Origin: Marine Group I thaumarchaeote SCGC AAA799-O18
GTDB taxonomy: Archaea; Thermoproteota; Nitrososphaeria; Nitrososphaerales; Nitrosopumilaceae
NCBI GenBank assembly: GCA_000746705.1
Contig: JOTC01000001.1
Span: 12,242 to 76,241 of the forward strand
Length of the DNA: 64,000 nucleotides
Direction of reading: 5' to 3'
Below, one piece after another: positions 51,294 through 59,504 of this stretch. Under the pieces are notes generated by a model. That model worked only from the letters and a program-made list of their open reading frames with translations. It ran no database searches and was not told the DNA's origin. Numbering within the stretch: the first letter of the stretch is position 1; every line of letters begins with the position of its first letter. The position numbers and the translations under genes were made by a program.

Positions 51294-52030
51294 TAACTAT
51301 TACCACCTGATGAAAAATATTTTTCACGTAACGAGCTTTTCTGTATTTCATATACTTGTTTACAGCCATCTATACCAATCTCAATACATTTTTTAAATTC
51401 ATCTGCAGTCAGAATACCATCTAATTGCAAAAGAGTAATTTGACCAAGATTCGGCATATATCCAATTGGCATGTCAGCTTGACCCGCCTGGTCTTCTTCG
51501 TTATTGACATCAAGTATTAAAGTATCAGCAGCTTTTCCTGCAGCACAAGCACATACTAAATCTCGCATTGGAATCCCAGCATCAGCTAATGCAACCGATG
51601 CTGCATCTAATGCAGCACATCTAGTTCCACCATCAGCCTGTAATATTTCAAGATAAACATCAACTGCGGTTCGAGGAAATTTTTCAAGTATTACAGCGGG
51701 TTCTAATGCTTCCTTTACAACTTTACTAATCTCAATTTCTCGTCGTGACGGTGCTGGGTTTTTTCTTTCAGTAACAGAAAAAGGTTCCATATGATATCTA
51801 ACTCTTAAAATCCCAGTATCTGGATTTGACATGTGTTTAGGATGAACATCTCTTGGACCAAAAACTCCAGCAAGAATTTTGTTTCCACCAAATTCAATAT
51901 ATGCAGATCCGTCAGCGTTTTTTAAAACTCCTGTTTTTATAGAAACCTTTCTTGTTTCATTTACTTTACGCCCATCACACCTAATCCCATTGTCATCCAG
52001 TAATACTACGTCTGTTTTTCTTCCACCCAT
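51293..52030 (-). CDS. rrp41: Exosome catalytic subunit Rrp41
   Basis: 245 residues. RNase PH-type catalytic subunit: GIRCDGRKVNETRKVSIKTG, GSAYIEFGGNKILAGVFGP, EILQADGGTRCAALDAASVA and LILDVNNEEDQAGQADMPIG with the acidic metal ligands. Degrades or tails RNA with phosphate/ADP. Starts four bases after the last codon of the adjacent Rrp4 KH region. Confidence 0.95.
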   Translation of the reverse strand: MGGRKTDVVLLDDNGIRCDGRKVNETRKVSIKTGVLKNADGSAYIEFGGNKILAGVFGPRDVHPKHMSNPDTGILRVRYHMEPFSVTERKNPAPSRREIEISKVVKEALEPAVILEKFPRTAVDVYLEILQADGGTRCAALDAASVALADAGIPMRDLVCACAAGKAADTLILDVNNEEDQAGQADMPIGYMPNLGQITLLQLDGILTADEFKKCIEIGIDGCKQVYEIQKSSLREKYFSSGGNS

Positions 52031-52033
52031 TAA

Positions 52034-52225
52034 TTATACACCGTTAGATCCTAACATTTTTTTCACTTTATCTGTCAAATCAGCAATATGCGCTTGCTCT
52101 TCAACCATTCGAATTGCTGCAAGTGCCTTTAATAATCCATTTGTTTCACTAGAAGAAACTACAATTAACCCATTTTGCCCAATGGTAATAGTTGTATTAG
52201 TAGATGCTTCTATTGTCTGTATCAT
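52034..52225 (-). CDS. rrp4: Rrp4 copy 1, KH-domain part in shifted frame
   Basis: 63 codons counted from the first ATG; the frame is open upstream as PRLIGKHGS, the KH GxxG loop. It follows the N-terminal part (52197-52718) in the +1 frame. The end KVKKMLGSNGV and stop lie four bases before rrp41, so this is the true C-terminus of the copy. See the entry for the N-terminal part for the junction. Confidence 0.75.
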   Translation of the reverse strand: MIQTIEASTNTTITIGQNGLIVVSSSETNGLLKALAAIRMVEEQAHIADLTDKVKKMLGSNGV

Positions 52226-52318
52226 AGAACCATGTTTTCCTATCAGACGTGGAATTTTTGTATGAGATTTTGATTAATTCTCCAGAGTCAATCTTTCCCA
52301 AGTTCTGACCTGCAATAG
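52164..52318 (-). repeat. 155-nt block shared with the second rrp4 copy (left member)
   Basis: Identical to 52842-52993 except for three extra bases (the left member reads GTATGAGATT where the right reads GTAGATT, plus strand). It covers the S1/KH junction and KH loop. Sequence on either side has diverged strongly, so this looks like gene conversion or mis-assembly. Confidence 0.95.
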
Positions 52319-52718
52319 ATAACAATGGTTCACGAGTTCTATCACAATTAGCGATTCTTGCTAAAATAAGATCAGATTTATCAAGCCTTGTTTTCATGTC
52401 AATTAGATTAGTATTAGAACCTCTACCAAACACATCTTTAGCTAAAAGCATTCCTTCATAACACGAATTGATATCTGCAAACCATGAATTACCATGAATA
52501 TATTTAATCTTCCCAATTACCAAGTCATCAATTTTTGGTAGATAAATCCCAGTTAATGAGATTACTCTAACACTATCATAAGAAACATCAGACAATCCAA
52601 TAGCAGTAGCTAAAATTCGCTTTCCCTCTAATGTAACGTTTTCACGTAGCCTAAGTGGTGCGGTAGTAATTACATCACCTGGAAGAACATAACGTTTTTT
52701 CTTATCTAAATTTTTCAA
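52197..52718 (-). CDS. rrp4: Rrp4 copy 1, N-terminal and S1 part
   Basis: 173 codons from TTG, the last 20 or so (after GELIKIS) being out-of-frame read-through. N-terminal domain YVLPGDVITTAPLRLRENV, S1 domain LVIGKIKYIHGNSWFADIN, and AGQNLGKIDSGELIKIS are typical of the RNA-binding exosome cap. The KH continuation needs a +1 shift near 52260. Its TTG overlaps the TGA of copy 2 (TTGA). Full gene spans 52034-52718; either broken, mis-sequenced, or frame-shifted during translation. Confidence 0.85.
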   Translation of the reverse strand: MKNLDKKKRYVLPGDVITTAPLRLRENVTLEGKRILATAIGLSDVSYDSVRVISLTGIYLPKIDDLVIGKIKYIHGNSWFADINSCYEGMLLAKDVFGRGSNTNLIDMKTRLDKSDLILARIANCDRTREPLLSIAGQNLGKIDSGELIKISYKNSTSDRKTWFYDTDNRSIY

Positions 52719-52903
52719 TTTTTTTCATCCAAAATATTTTGAATACATTCTTCAAGATTAGTATCATCTAATGTTTTATCCATCATTTTAATCAATGCAA
52801 TGGCTTTTTTTAAATCGACATCATTATCAGATTTCAAAATGATTAACCCATTTTGCCCAATGGTAATAGTTGTATTAGTAGATGCTTCTATTGTCTGTAT
52901 CAT
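52715..52903 (-). CDS. rrp4: Rrp4 copy 2, KH-domain part in shifted frame
   Basis: 62 residues from the first ATG, with open frame upstream through the KH loop. It ends in LEECIQNILDEKN and its TGA overlaps the TTG of copy 1, which shows that this shifted frame is the natural C-terminus. It differs from the copy-1 KH after the shared block (ILKSDNDVDLKKAIALIKMM). Confidence 0.75.
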   Translation of the reverse strand: MIQTIEASTNTTITIGQNGLIILKSDNDVDLKKAIALIKMMDKTLDDTNLEECIQNILDEKN

Positions 52904-52993
52904 AGAACCATGTTTTCCTATCAGACGTGGAATTTTTGTAGATTTTGATTAATTCTCCAGAGTCAATCTTTCCCAAGTTCTGACCTGCAATAG
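52842..52993 (-). repeat. 152-nt block shared with the first rrp4 copy (right member)
   Basis: Right member of the near-identical pair (see 52164). Copies outside the block are only distantly similar at the protein level. Confidence 0.95.
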
Positions 52994-53381
52994 TAATCAA
53001 AGGGTCTCTTGTATCACCTGCATTTACAATTCTTGCAGCTATAATGTCACCTACACCAAGCTTTAAGGAAAGATCATCATTAGCAGGCGAATAATCTCTT
53101 CCAAAGATATCACTTGCTGGAAGCATGGATGAATAGTAAGAATTTATGTCTACTTCCCATGATAATGAGCTATGTGATATGACTTTCCCAATAACAAAAT
53201 TATCAATTTCAGGAATGTAAAATCCAGTCAAAGGAATAACATTGACTCGGTTATCTTCTATCTCACAAAATCCAATTGCAGTAGACATAATCTTATCACC
53301 TTCAAGTATCACATTTTGTTCTGGAGTGTAGGAACCAGTGACAATGATATCACCAGGTATTACAAATTCGTTTTGGATCAT
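52875..53381 (-). CDS. rrp4: Rrp4 copy 2, N-terminal and S1 part
   Basis: 168 codons; real Rrp4 sequence runs to GELIKI, then the frame leaves the KH domain. N-terminal FVIPGDIIVTGSYTPEQNV, S1 NFVIGKVISHSSLSWEVDIN, IITIAGQ-type end LITIAGQNLGKIDSG. ATG overlaps the SBDS stop (ATGA). It is clearly paralogous to copy 1 but differs at most positions outside the shared block. Full gene spans 52715-53381 with the same +1 break as copy 1. Confidence 0.85.
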   Translation of the reverse strand: MIQNEFVIPGDIIVTGSYTPEQNVILEGDKIMSTAIGFCEIEDNRVNVIPLTGFYIPEIDNFVIGKVISHSSLSWEVDINSYYSSMLPASDIFGRDYSPANDDLSLKLGVGDIIAARIVNAGDTRDPLITIAGQNLGKIDSGELIKIYKNSTSDRKTWFYDTDNRSIY

Positions 53382-54088
53382 TTCAGCATCTCAACAAAGG
53401 CAGTGCCTTTAGTTATAGCACCTAACCTATCAATCACATTTGGTCTTGCTGCAGCTGGTATTTCTAGTATCGCTTTCAAGGACCCGTTTGGTTGCCAATC
53501 TTCTTTTTTCAAAACGCCTGTTGACTTTAAGACGGAATAAGATTGTGCAACATACTGAGCTGGGATAGAAATTTCTAATAAAAGATTTTCAGATTTTAAT
53601 GGGATGATTGAACGTAAATTCTCAATAATATCTTTGACTTGTTCTTCCACTCTTTTAAATGGATCAATGCTAACACTAGCTTCCTTCAAAGCCTGCTCAA
53701 CTCTAAGTGGGGGGTGAGGTAAATGAGAACGTGGATCAACAAAAGTCTTAGTAATAAATGTGATTAACTGTTTACGTTTTTCTATAGTCATCTTCCGACG
53801 CTGCTCAGTAGTTAGGTTAAGATCTCCTTTCTGTAAGATTTTTTCGGCAATAGTTAATGCATCTTCTGTTTTAAACGCCTTCTGTAATTTTTCAGATGAG
53901 GCTCTAGTACCCTTACTTGAATCCGAATAGATTTCATCAGATACTAGAACAGATGCTATTTCTTTTATTTTCCCAAGTTTATAATCAAGAGCTGAATCAG
54001 GTTTAACCAATATCTCAAATTTGTTACCCTCAAACGTGTATTTTACCACAGTAAGCTTCACAGTCATGTTGATAACAATTTGTGACAT
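53378..54088 (-). CDS. sdo1: Ribosome assembly factor SBDS
   Basis: 236 residues. Three-domain SBDS: VVKYTFEGNKFEILVKPD, then LTTEQRRKMTIEKRKQLITFI and ARSHLPHPP-type loop as DPRSHLPHPPLRVEQAL, with the ferredoxin-like end LLLEISIPAQYVAQSY. Helps release anti-association factor from the large subunit. First gene of the exosome superoperon; divergent from rpo3 (65 bp). Confidence 0.94.
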   Translation of the reverse strand: MSQIVINMTVKLTVVKYTFEGNKFEILVKPDSALDYKLGKIKEIASVLVSDEIYSDSSKGTRASSEKLQKAFKTEDALTIAEKILQKGDLNLTTEQRRKMTIEKRKQLITFITKTFVDPRSHLPHPPLRVEQALKEASVSIDPFKRVEEQVKDIIENLRSIIPLKSENLLLEISIPAQYVAQSYSVLKSTGVLKKEDWQPNGSLKAILEIPAAARPNVIDRLGAITKGTAFVEMLK

Positions 54089-54153
54089 GAATATTTATCT
54101 ATAGTTTACACCAGCTAGATTTTTATTTGGATTTTTGGATTTTTTAATAAGAT

Positions 54154-54753
54154 TTGTATTCTATTAAAGTTCTTAATGATGATGATAAAAAAATTTCTAT
54201 CAGGCTAAAAGGTGTTTCGTTACAATATGCTAATGCATTAAGAAGAATTTGTTTGAATGGTGTTCCAGTTTTTGCCATAGACACCGTAGATATGATAGAA
54301 AATTCGTCTGTTATAGCGGACGAGGATATTAGCCATAGACTTGGTATGATTCCACTTAAAACAGAACTTTCAAGTTTTAATGAATCAGATTCCAGAGTTA
54401 TGCTTGTCCTTGATTCTGGTGATATACAATCTCCTAGAACAATTACCACTGCTGAGCTTTCATCACAGGATGAAGTAGTAAAGCCAATTTCTGATAAAAT
54501 CCCAATTGCGTATTTAGCACCTGGACAACGAGTTAGGCTTGAAGCATATGCTAGACTTGGGAGAGGTACTGAACATGCTAAGTGGAATTCAGCTAACATC
54601 TCAGTACTAACAAACACTGACAAGGAAGATGAGCATGTTTTAACTGTGGAAACTACTGGTGCGCTTAAACCAAGTGAGATTATTCTAACTGGTATTGATG
54701 AACTTTCTAAACGATTAGAAGAATTTAAAGAAAATCTTGGTAACTTGAAATAA
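54154..54753 (+). CDS. rpo3: RNA polymerase subunit D (Rpo3)
   Basis: 199 residues from TTG. Alpha-like dimerisation motifs: GVSLQYANALRRICLNGVPV and EDISHRLGMIPLKTE, GQRVRLEAYARLGRGTEHAKW. The Cys-rich ferredoxin-like insertion found in some archaeal D subunits is absent, with only one Cys in the protein. It nucleates polymerase assembly with subunit L. Starts the rpo3-L18e-L13-S9 operon. Confidence 0.94.
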   Translation: MYSIKVLNDDDKKISIRLKGVSLQYANALRRICLNGVPVFAIDTVDMIENSSVIADEDISHRLGMIPLKTELSSFNESDSRVMLVLDSGDIQSPRTITTAELSSQDEVVKPISDKIPIAYLAPGQRVRLEAYARLGRGTEHAKWNSANISVLTNTDKEDEHVLTVETTGALKPSEIILTGIDELSKRLEEFKENLGNLK

Positions 54754-54798
54754 TAATGATCATACTGTTATATTTGGGCTACAGAGGGCGTTAATCTA

Positions 54799-55146
54799 AT
54801 GATAAATCGAGCAGTCTTATCTTTAGTCAAGGAACTTAAACAAGCCTCAAAGAAAAATAAAGCTCCGCTTTGGGCCAAACTTGCAAACCTTGCTTTAAAA
54901 CCATCTTCATCAATGCGAGTTGTAAACTTGACAAGAATAGATAAGGTTACAAAAAATGATGACGTTCTCATTGTACCTGGAAAAGTACTTGGAACTGGAA
55001 ATATATCTCATAAAATCACTCTTTGTTCATTTTCTATCTCCACAACAGCTGCAAAGAAGATAATTAAATCTGGAGGAAAAATAATAAGATCATCTGATAT
55101 GATTCAAAAATATCCAACAGGAAAAGGTGTGATGCTAATTGGTTAA
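54799..55146 (+). CDS. rpl18e: 50S ribosomal protein L18e
   Basis: 115 residues: LVKELKQASKKNKAPLWAK, VNLTRIDKVTKNDDVLIVPG, KVLGTGNISHKITLCSFSIS and YPTGKGVMLIG, the L15/L18e fold. The stop overlaps a TTG (55139) that opens the repeat-containing L13 extension. Confidence 0.94.
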   Translation: MINRAVLSLVKELKQASKKNKAPLWAKLANLALKPSSSMRVVNLTRIDKVTKNDDVLIVPGKVLGTGNISHKITLCSFSISTTAAKKIIKSGGKIIRSSDMIQKYPTGKGVMLIG

Positions 55147-55171
55147 CCAACAAAAAAAACCAGTAGATAAA

Positions 55172-55293
55172 CCTGCTGCAAAAGCTAAACCTGCTGCAAA
55201 AGCTAAACCTGCTGCAAAAGCTAAACCTGCTGCAAAAGCTAAACCTGCTGCAAAAGCTAAACCTGCAAAGCTAAACCTGCTGCAAAAGCTAAA
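55172..55293 (+). repeat. 18-nt tandem repeats in the rpl13 leader, with one 14-nt unit
   Basis: CCTGCTGCAAAAGCTAAA occurs five times perfectly (55172-55261), then a 14-nt unit CCTGCAAAGCTAAA (55262-55275), then one perfect copy (55276-55293). In frame it encodes PAAKAK. The short unit changes the frame between the TTG at 55139 and the L13 core. Confidence 0.95.
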
Positions 55294-55323
55294 CTAGTTG
55301 ACAAAACTAGTACGCCTATTGTT

Positions 55324-55737
55324 GTGGATGGAACAAACCATATTGCTGGAAGGCTTTCTTCAAATGTTGCAAAATTACTACTTCAAGGAAATAGAGTCAC
55401 AATAATAAATTCTGATAAAATAATGATTAGTGGAGAAAAAAATTCTATTGTTGGTGAATACAAAGATTTTCTTAGAATTGCAAGTATTTTACATCCAAAA
55501 CATGGTCCATTTCATCCTCGTAGACCGGATACTATAATCAGTAGAATGATACGAGGTATGTTGCCAAGGAAAAAACCATCAGGTAAGGAAGCTCTTAAAA
55601 GGTTAAGAGCTTATGTTGGTGCTCCAAAAGAATTAAAAACATTCAAAAAAATACAGTTTGAAAAGGCAAGGATTAGAAAATCAAGTGCATATTATGTGAG
55701 CATGAGTGAACTTAGTAAAAACGTAGGGTGGAATTAA
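55324..55737 (+). CDS. rpl13: 50S ribosomal protein L13, with disrupted repeat extension upstream
   Basis: 137 residues from GTG at 55324, the complete L13 core: DGTNHIAGRLSSNVAKLLLQ, IMISGEKNSIVGEYKDFL, HPKHGPFHPRRPDTIISRMI and GMLPRKKPSGKEALKRL. Upstream, a TTG at 55139 overlapping the L18e stop opens VNQQKKPVDK plus PAAKAK repeats that would join L13 in frame but for the 14-nt unit. Natural start is therefore probably 55139, with an error or mutation in the tract; no ribosome site is seen at 55324. Confidence 0.88.
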   Translation: MDGTNHIAGRLSSNVAKLLLQGNRVTIINSDKIMISGEKNSIVGEYKDFLRIASILHPKHGPFHPRRPDTIISRMIRGMLPRKKPSGKEALKRLRAYVGAPKELKTFKKIQFEKARIRKSSAYYVSMSELSKNVGWN

Positions 55738-56180
55738 TGGCTAGAGATGAAATTTATTTTGCAACAAGAAAAACTGCCAAAGCACATGTATACATTACTA
55801 AAGGTAATGGTAAAATTAGAATAAACAACGTACCGATTGAAATGTTTCAACCAAAAATTGCTCAAGAGGTGATTTTAATCCCTATTGAAATTTCCGAAGA
55901 TTTGAGAAATAAAGTGAATATTTCAGTCAGAGTTAGAGGTGGTGGTTTTATGGGTCAAGCATATGCATCTGCTTCAGGTATATCACGTGCATTAATAGGA
56001 TGGACTAAAAACAAAAAAGATGTTAAGGAACACCCATTTACAAAATCTCAGAGAAATATTCTCAAAACGAAGATTGATGAATTTGATAGATATCTCATAA
56101 AAGGTGATGCGAGAAGAAAAGAACCAAAGAAATTTGGTGGACCAGGCGCTAGAACAAGAAAGCAAAAATCATACCGTTAG
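55737..56180 (+). CDS. rps9: 30S ribosomal protein S9
   Basis: 147 residues from ATG at 55737, which overlaps the rpl13 TAA (TAATG); an in-frame GTG at 55728 is less likely. Motifs: ATRKTAKAHVYITKGNGKIRI, ISVRVRGGGFMGQAYASASG, and the C-terminal FGGPGARTRKQKSYR that reaches the P site. Last gene of this ribosomal operon; the usual rpoN, rpoK and rps2 do not follow. Confidence 0.95.
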   Translation: MARDEIYFATRKTAKAHVYITKGNGKIRINNVPIEMFQPKIAQEVILIPIEISEDLRNKVNISVRVRGGGFMGQAYASASGISRALIGWTKNKKDVKEHPFTKSQRNILKTKIDEFDRYLIKGDARRKEPKKFGGPGARTRKQKSYR

Positions 56181-56202
56181 AGGATGAAAGACATGATTTG
56201 TA

Positions 56203-56685
56203 TTATGGTTTGTATTTAAATAGACCGCCAGCTTCGATTATTTTTCTAATAAGATCTGGAAATGGTTTCATAGTATATTTTTGATTCTTTGTGAGATTTT
56301 TTATCTCATTTTTTGCCGTGTCTATTTCTAATTCATCTTTTTCTGAAATGCTAGCATAAGTCTTTTCATCAATTTCAATTGGAAGTAAATATGCACCATC
56401 AACTGAATTTCTATAAAAAATTCTTGCAAATGACAGCGCTAAAACTGCCTGTATTCCACAAGCACTAATTGCAATTGGTGCATGTTCACGTGAAGAACCA
56501 CAACCAAAGTTCTTTCCGGTTACAATTATGTTAGCTTCCTTCGCCTTGGAATGAAAATTTGGATCCATTCCTTCCATTGCATGTTCTCCAAGCTCTGCGT
56601 AATCATGTAATTTGAGATATTGACCAGGCAGAATTACATCCGTATCTATATTATCTTGTTCGTACTTGATGACTCGTCCTTTCAT
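56203..56685 (-). CDS. leuD: 3-isopropylmalate dehydratase-type small subunit
   Basis: 160 residues. Swivel domain motifs: [34 protein letters not shown] and [19 protein letters not shown]. Works with the LeuC subunit just upstream (they share one base). Could also serve as homoaconitase-like enzyme; substrate cannot be told from sequence alone. Confidence 0.9.
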   Translation of the reverse strand: MKGRVIKYEQDNIDTDVILPGQYLKLHDYAELGEHAMEGMDPNFHSKAKEANIIVTGKNFGCGSSREHAPIAISACGIQAVLALSFARIFYRNSVDGAYLLPIEIDEKTYASISEKDELEIDTAKNEIKNLTKNQKYTMKPFPDLIRKIIEAGGLFKYKP

Positions 56686-57956
56686 TACAAATCCCTTGGA
56701 TCAGTCAATTTACCTGTTACTGCTGAAGCAGCAGCAACTAATGGCGATGTAAGATATGTCTTAGAATCAATATGTCCCATTCTTCCAGGAAAATTACGAT
56801 TAGTGGTACTAACACAAACTTCATCTTTTGCTAATACACCCATATGTGCGCCACAACATGCCCCACAGGTTGGAGCACCTATTACTGCTCCAGCATCCAA
56901 GAAAATTTTATCTAGTCCATTTTCAGCAGCTTTTTTATAAATAGATATTGCTGCTGGAACAACTTCTGTTCTAACTTTTACTTTTCTACCCTTGAGAATT
57001 TTTGCTACAGCTTCTAAATCCTCATATTTTGCGCCAGTGCACGAACCAATGTAAGATTTATCAATTTCAATACCAGTTGTTTCCTGAACTACTGAAACGT
57101 TTTGTGGAGAAAATGGTTTTGCGACAAGTGGTTCAAGTTCTGACACATCGTATTCGAATGTTTTTTCATATTCAGCTCCATCATCGTCATACACAGCATT
57201 ATACTCAGTCACACCTCGCTCAGCCAAATAGTCAAAAACTTTCTGATCTGGCTCAATTATTCCATTTTTTGCACCGGCTTCTGTGGTCATATTTGTTAGC
57301 GTTAAACGTGATTCCACAGACATCTCAGAAATTCCATCACCAGCAAACTGCATTGCGTAACCAGCACCTCCCTCAGTAGTAATATCACCAATAATTTTCA
57401 AGATCAAATCCTTTGCCATAACATGTTCAGATAATTTCCCAGTAATTTTGAAATACAAAGTTTCAGGAACTTTGAACCAAAGATTTCCATTTAATAACAC
57501 ATAAGCCACATCGGTATGACCTAAACCACACGCAAATGCTCCTAATGCACCAGTTGTATTTGTATGAGAATCACCTCCAATGTATAGATCACCAGGTGAT
57601 ACAAGACCCTCTTCATGTGACAAAGTATGACATATACCATATTGACCTAAACCGTATTTGAAGTGCTTTTTTATTCCAAACTGGTTTGTAAATTTGGAAA
57701 GTTTGGATATGTTTTCAGCAGATATTTTTTCAGCTGAAGGCACAAAATGATCTTCAGCGACCCATACCATGGAAGGATCAAAAAGCTTCTCAACTTTTAC
57801 CACGCCATCTTTTTCCAATTTTTCAAATGTCTTAATTACTCCAGGTCCTGAAACATCATGAAGCATTACTTTATCAACATTCGCAAATACTACATCCCCT
57901 GGTTCAAGGTTTTCACTACCAGAAGCCCTAGCAAGAATTTTTTCTGTGATATTCAT
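56685..57956 (-). CDS. leuC: 3-isopropylmalate dehydratase-type large subunit
   Basis: 423 residues. Aconitase-family cluster ligands: YIGSCTGAKYEDL (Cys), PTCGACCGAHMGVL (C-x2-C), plus GGDSHTNTTGALGAFACG and GRMGHIDSKTYLTSP. [4Fe-4S] dehydratase for leucine (or a related 2-oxoacid) synthesis. The archaeal two-subunit form. Confidence 0.92.
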   Translation of the reverse strand: MNITEKILARASGSENLEPGDVVFANVDKVMLHDVSGPGVIKTFEKLEKDGVVKVEKLFDPSMVWVAEDHFVPSAEKISAENISKLSKFTNQFGIKKHFKYGLGQYGICHTLSHEEGLVSPGDLYIGGDSHTNTTGALGAFACGLGHTDVAYVLLNGNLWFKVPETLYFKITGKLSEHVMAKDLILKIIGDITTEGGAGYAMQFAGDGISEMSVESRLTLTNMTTEAGAKNGIIEPDQKVFDYLAERGVTEYNAVYDDDGAEYEKTFEYDVSELEPLVAKPFSPQNVSVVQETTGIEIDKSYIGSCTGAKYEDLEAVAKILKGRKVKVRTEVVPAAISIYKKAAENGLDKIFLDAGAVIGAPTCGACCGAHMGVLAKDEVCVSTTNRNFPGRMGHIDSKTYLTSPLVAAASAVTGKLTDPRDL

Positions 57957-58027
57957 ACTCGAAATCGCCTTTCTTTAGATTAAAACCTTTTCAGAATAAT
58001 AAAAAGGGAGCAGGTTAAAAATTCATT

Positions 58028-58801
58028 GTGGCTTTGGAAGTACTCCCAATAAAAGCGGTGAGAAAACAGGGTAAATTTGATCTATACGTAGAACTTAAAA
58101 AATTAGTCAGAAAAAATGGTATTTTACTTAAGGAAGGTGATGTTATAGTAATCTCAAGCAAGTATATTTCCAACTCACAAGGCAGAATAGTGAATCATGA
58201 TTCTATTAAACCATCTAAAAAGGCAAACGAATTAACAAAAAAATTTTCAATTAATAAAGAATTAAGTGAGGTGATAATTCGAGAATCTGACTTTGTCTTT
58301 GGAGGTGTTACTGGATTTGTTATCACATCATCGGATAATATCATGGCACCAAATGCTGGTATTGACAAATCAAATTCTCAGGATGAGCTGATTTTATATC
58401 CATATGAACCGTATTTAGTTGCGGAACAAATTAAAAGAAAATTCTTTTTGGATTATAGCATTCATGTTGGTGTTATAATAACTGATAGTAGATTAATGCC
58501 GGCAAGAGTGGGTACAACCGGTGTTGCTATCGCTTGCTCAGGAATTGAACCTGTTTTAGATCGACGAGGCACTAAAGATCTTGATGGTAACGCATTGAAA
58601 GTTACATTTCAGGCTATTGCTGATAATTTAGCATCCATTGCAAATCACAAAATGGGAGAAGGTGATGAAACATTACCTGTTGCAATAATCAGGGATTCGG
58701 GTGCAAAAATAACTGACAGAAAGATAGATCCAAAAGAGATGACCGTTTCACATGATCAATGTGTTTATGTTAGAGGTTTAAAAAACTGGAATCATATATA
58801 A
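58028..58801 (+). CDS. cofE: Coenzyme F420-0:L-glutamate ligase
   Basis: 257 residues from GTG. CofE fold: LKEGDVIVISSKYISNSQG, IIRESDFVFGGVTGFVITS, MAPNAGIDKSNSQDELILYP, ITDSRLMPARVGTTGVAIAC. Adds glutamates to F420-0 with GTP, giving the deazaflavin cofactor used by proteins such as the split-barrel at 29013. Confidence 0.92.
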   Translation: MALEVLPIKAVRKQGKFDLYVELKKLVRKNGILLKEGDVIVISSKYISNSQGRIVNHDSIKPSKKANELTKKFSINKELSEVIIRESDFVFGGVTGFVITSSDNIMAPNAGIDKSNSQDELILYPYEPYLVAEQIKRKFFLDYSIHVGVIITDSRLMPARVGTTGVAIACSGIEPVLDRRGTKDLDGNALKVTFQAIADNLASIANHKMGEGDETLPVAIIRDSGAKITDRKIDPKEMTVSHDQCVYVRGLKNWNHI

Positions 58802-58856
58802 AAAGTAGTAATAGATGTTATATTGGTTTTAAATATAGGAAATTTTGAGAAAAAAT

Positions 58857-59426
58857 ATGGTGGAATATCTTACAAAATATCCAAAGACTGTTTCTTTTCT
58901 TGATGTAGTTTGTGGCAGTCTAAAAGGAATGGTCAACATAGATGGTAGCTCTTGTGTTGAACAACTACATGTTGTGGTAAAAAAAAATGCGGATGAACTA
59001 TTTAGGATATTCTCACAGGAAGGTTTTACAAAGATTAAGTTCGAACACAAACAACCTTTTCAAATTGGTCATGGTCTTTCACTGAAACTTAAAAAACCTT
59101 GGGAAATGCATGTTAGATTTGTTAAATTAAAAAAAGAACTTGTAGCTATACATGCAGAGGTAGAAGTTTCTCGAGATTATCTTCAGCACTTGTTTGGGCA
59201 ACGAACACCGGTAGTGTATGAAATAGAAAACTTGCTTAAAAAATACCAAATTGAGTACAAAGTTTGGAATAGTAGAATCAAAAAATATGTTCAAACCGTA
59301 TTTAGTAATTATAAGATCAAATTGGTAACTCCAAATATACCCGTATTTGCATGGAAACCCATGTTATTTGTTATCTCCACTGTAGGACTGATGTATCTTT
59401 GGAAGTACCTAGATACAGTTTATTGA
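58857..59426 (+). CDS. Hypothetical protein with C-terminal membrane anchor
   Basis: 189 residues from ATG at 58857 (TTG at 58845 in frame adds four). Soluble basic domain followed by a C-terminal hydrophobic helix (PMLFVISTVGLMYLW). No motif. The tail-anchored layout suggests attachment to the inner face of the membrane. Confidence 0.6.
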   Translation: MVEYLTKYPKTVSFLDVVCGSLKGMVNIDGSSCVEQLHVVVKKNADELFRIFSQEGFTKIKFEHKQPFQIGHGLSLKLKKPWEMHVRFVKLKKELVAIHAEVEVSRDYLQHLFGQRTPVVYEIENLLKKYQIEYKVWNSRIKKYVQTVFSNYKIKLVTPNIPVFAWKPMLFVISTVGLMYLWKYLDTVY

Positions 59427-59504
59427 ATTCAAAAAAAAATCAGGCTTTTAACCTTTAATTATAAATTTCTAGTTTGGAAATTATTGGTTGATAATATATC
59501 AATA

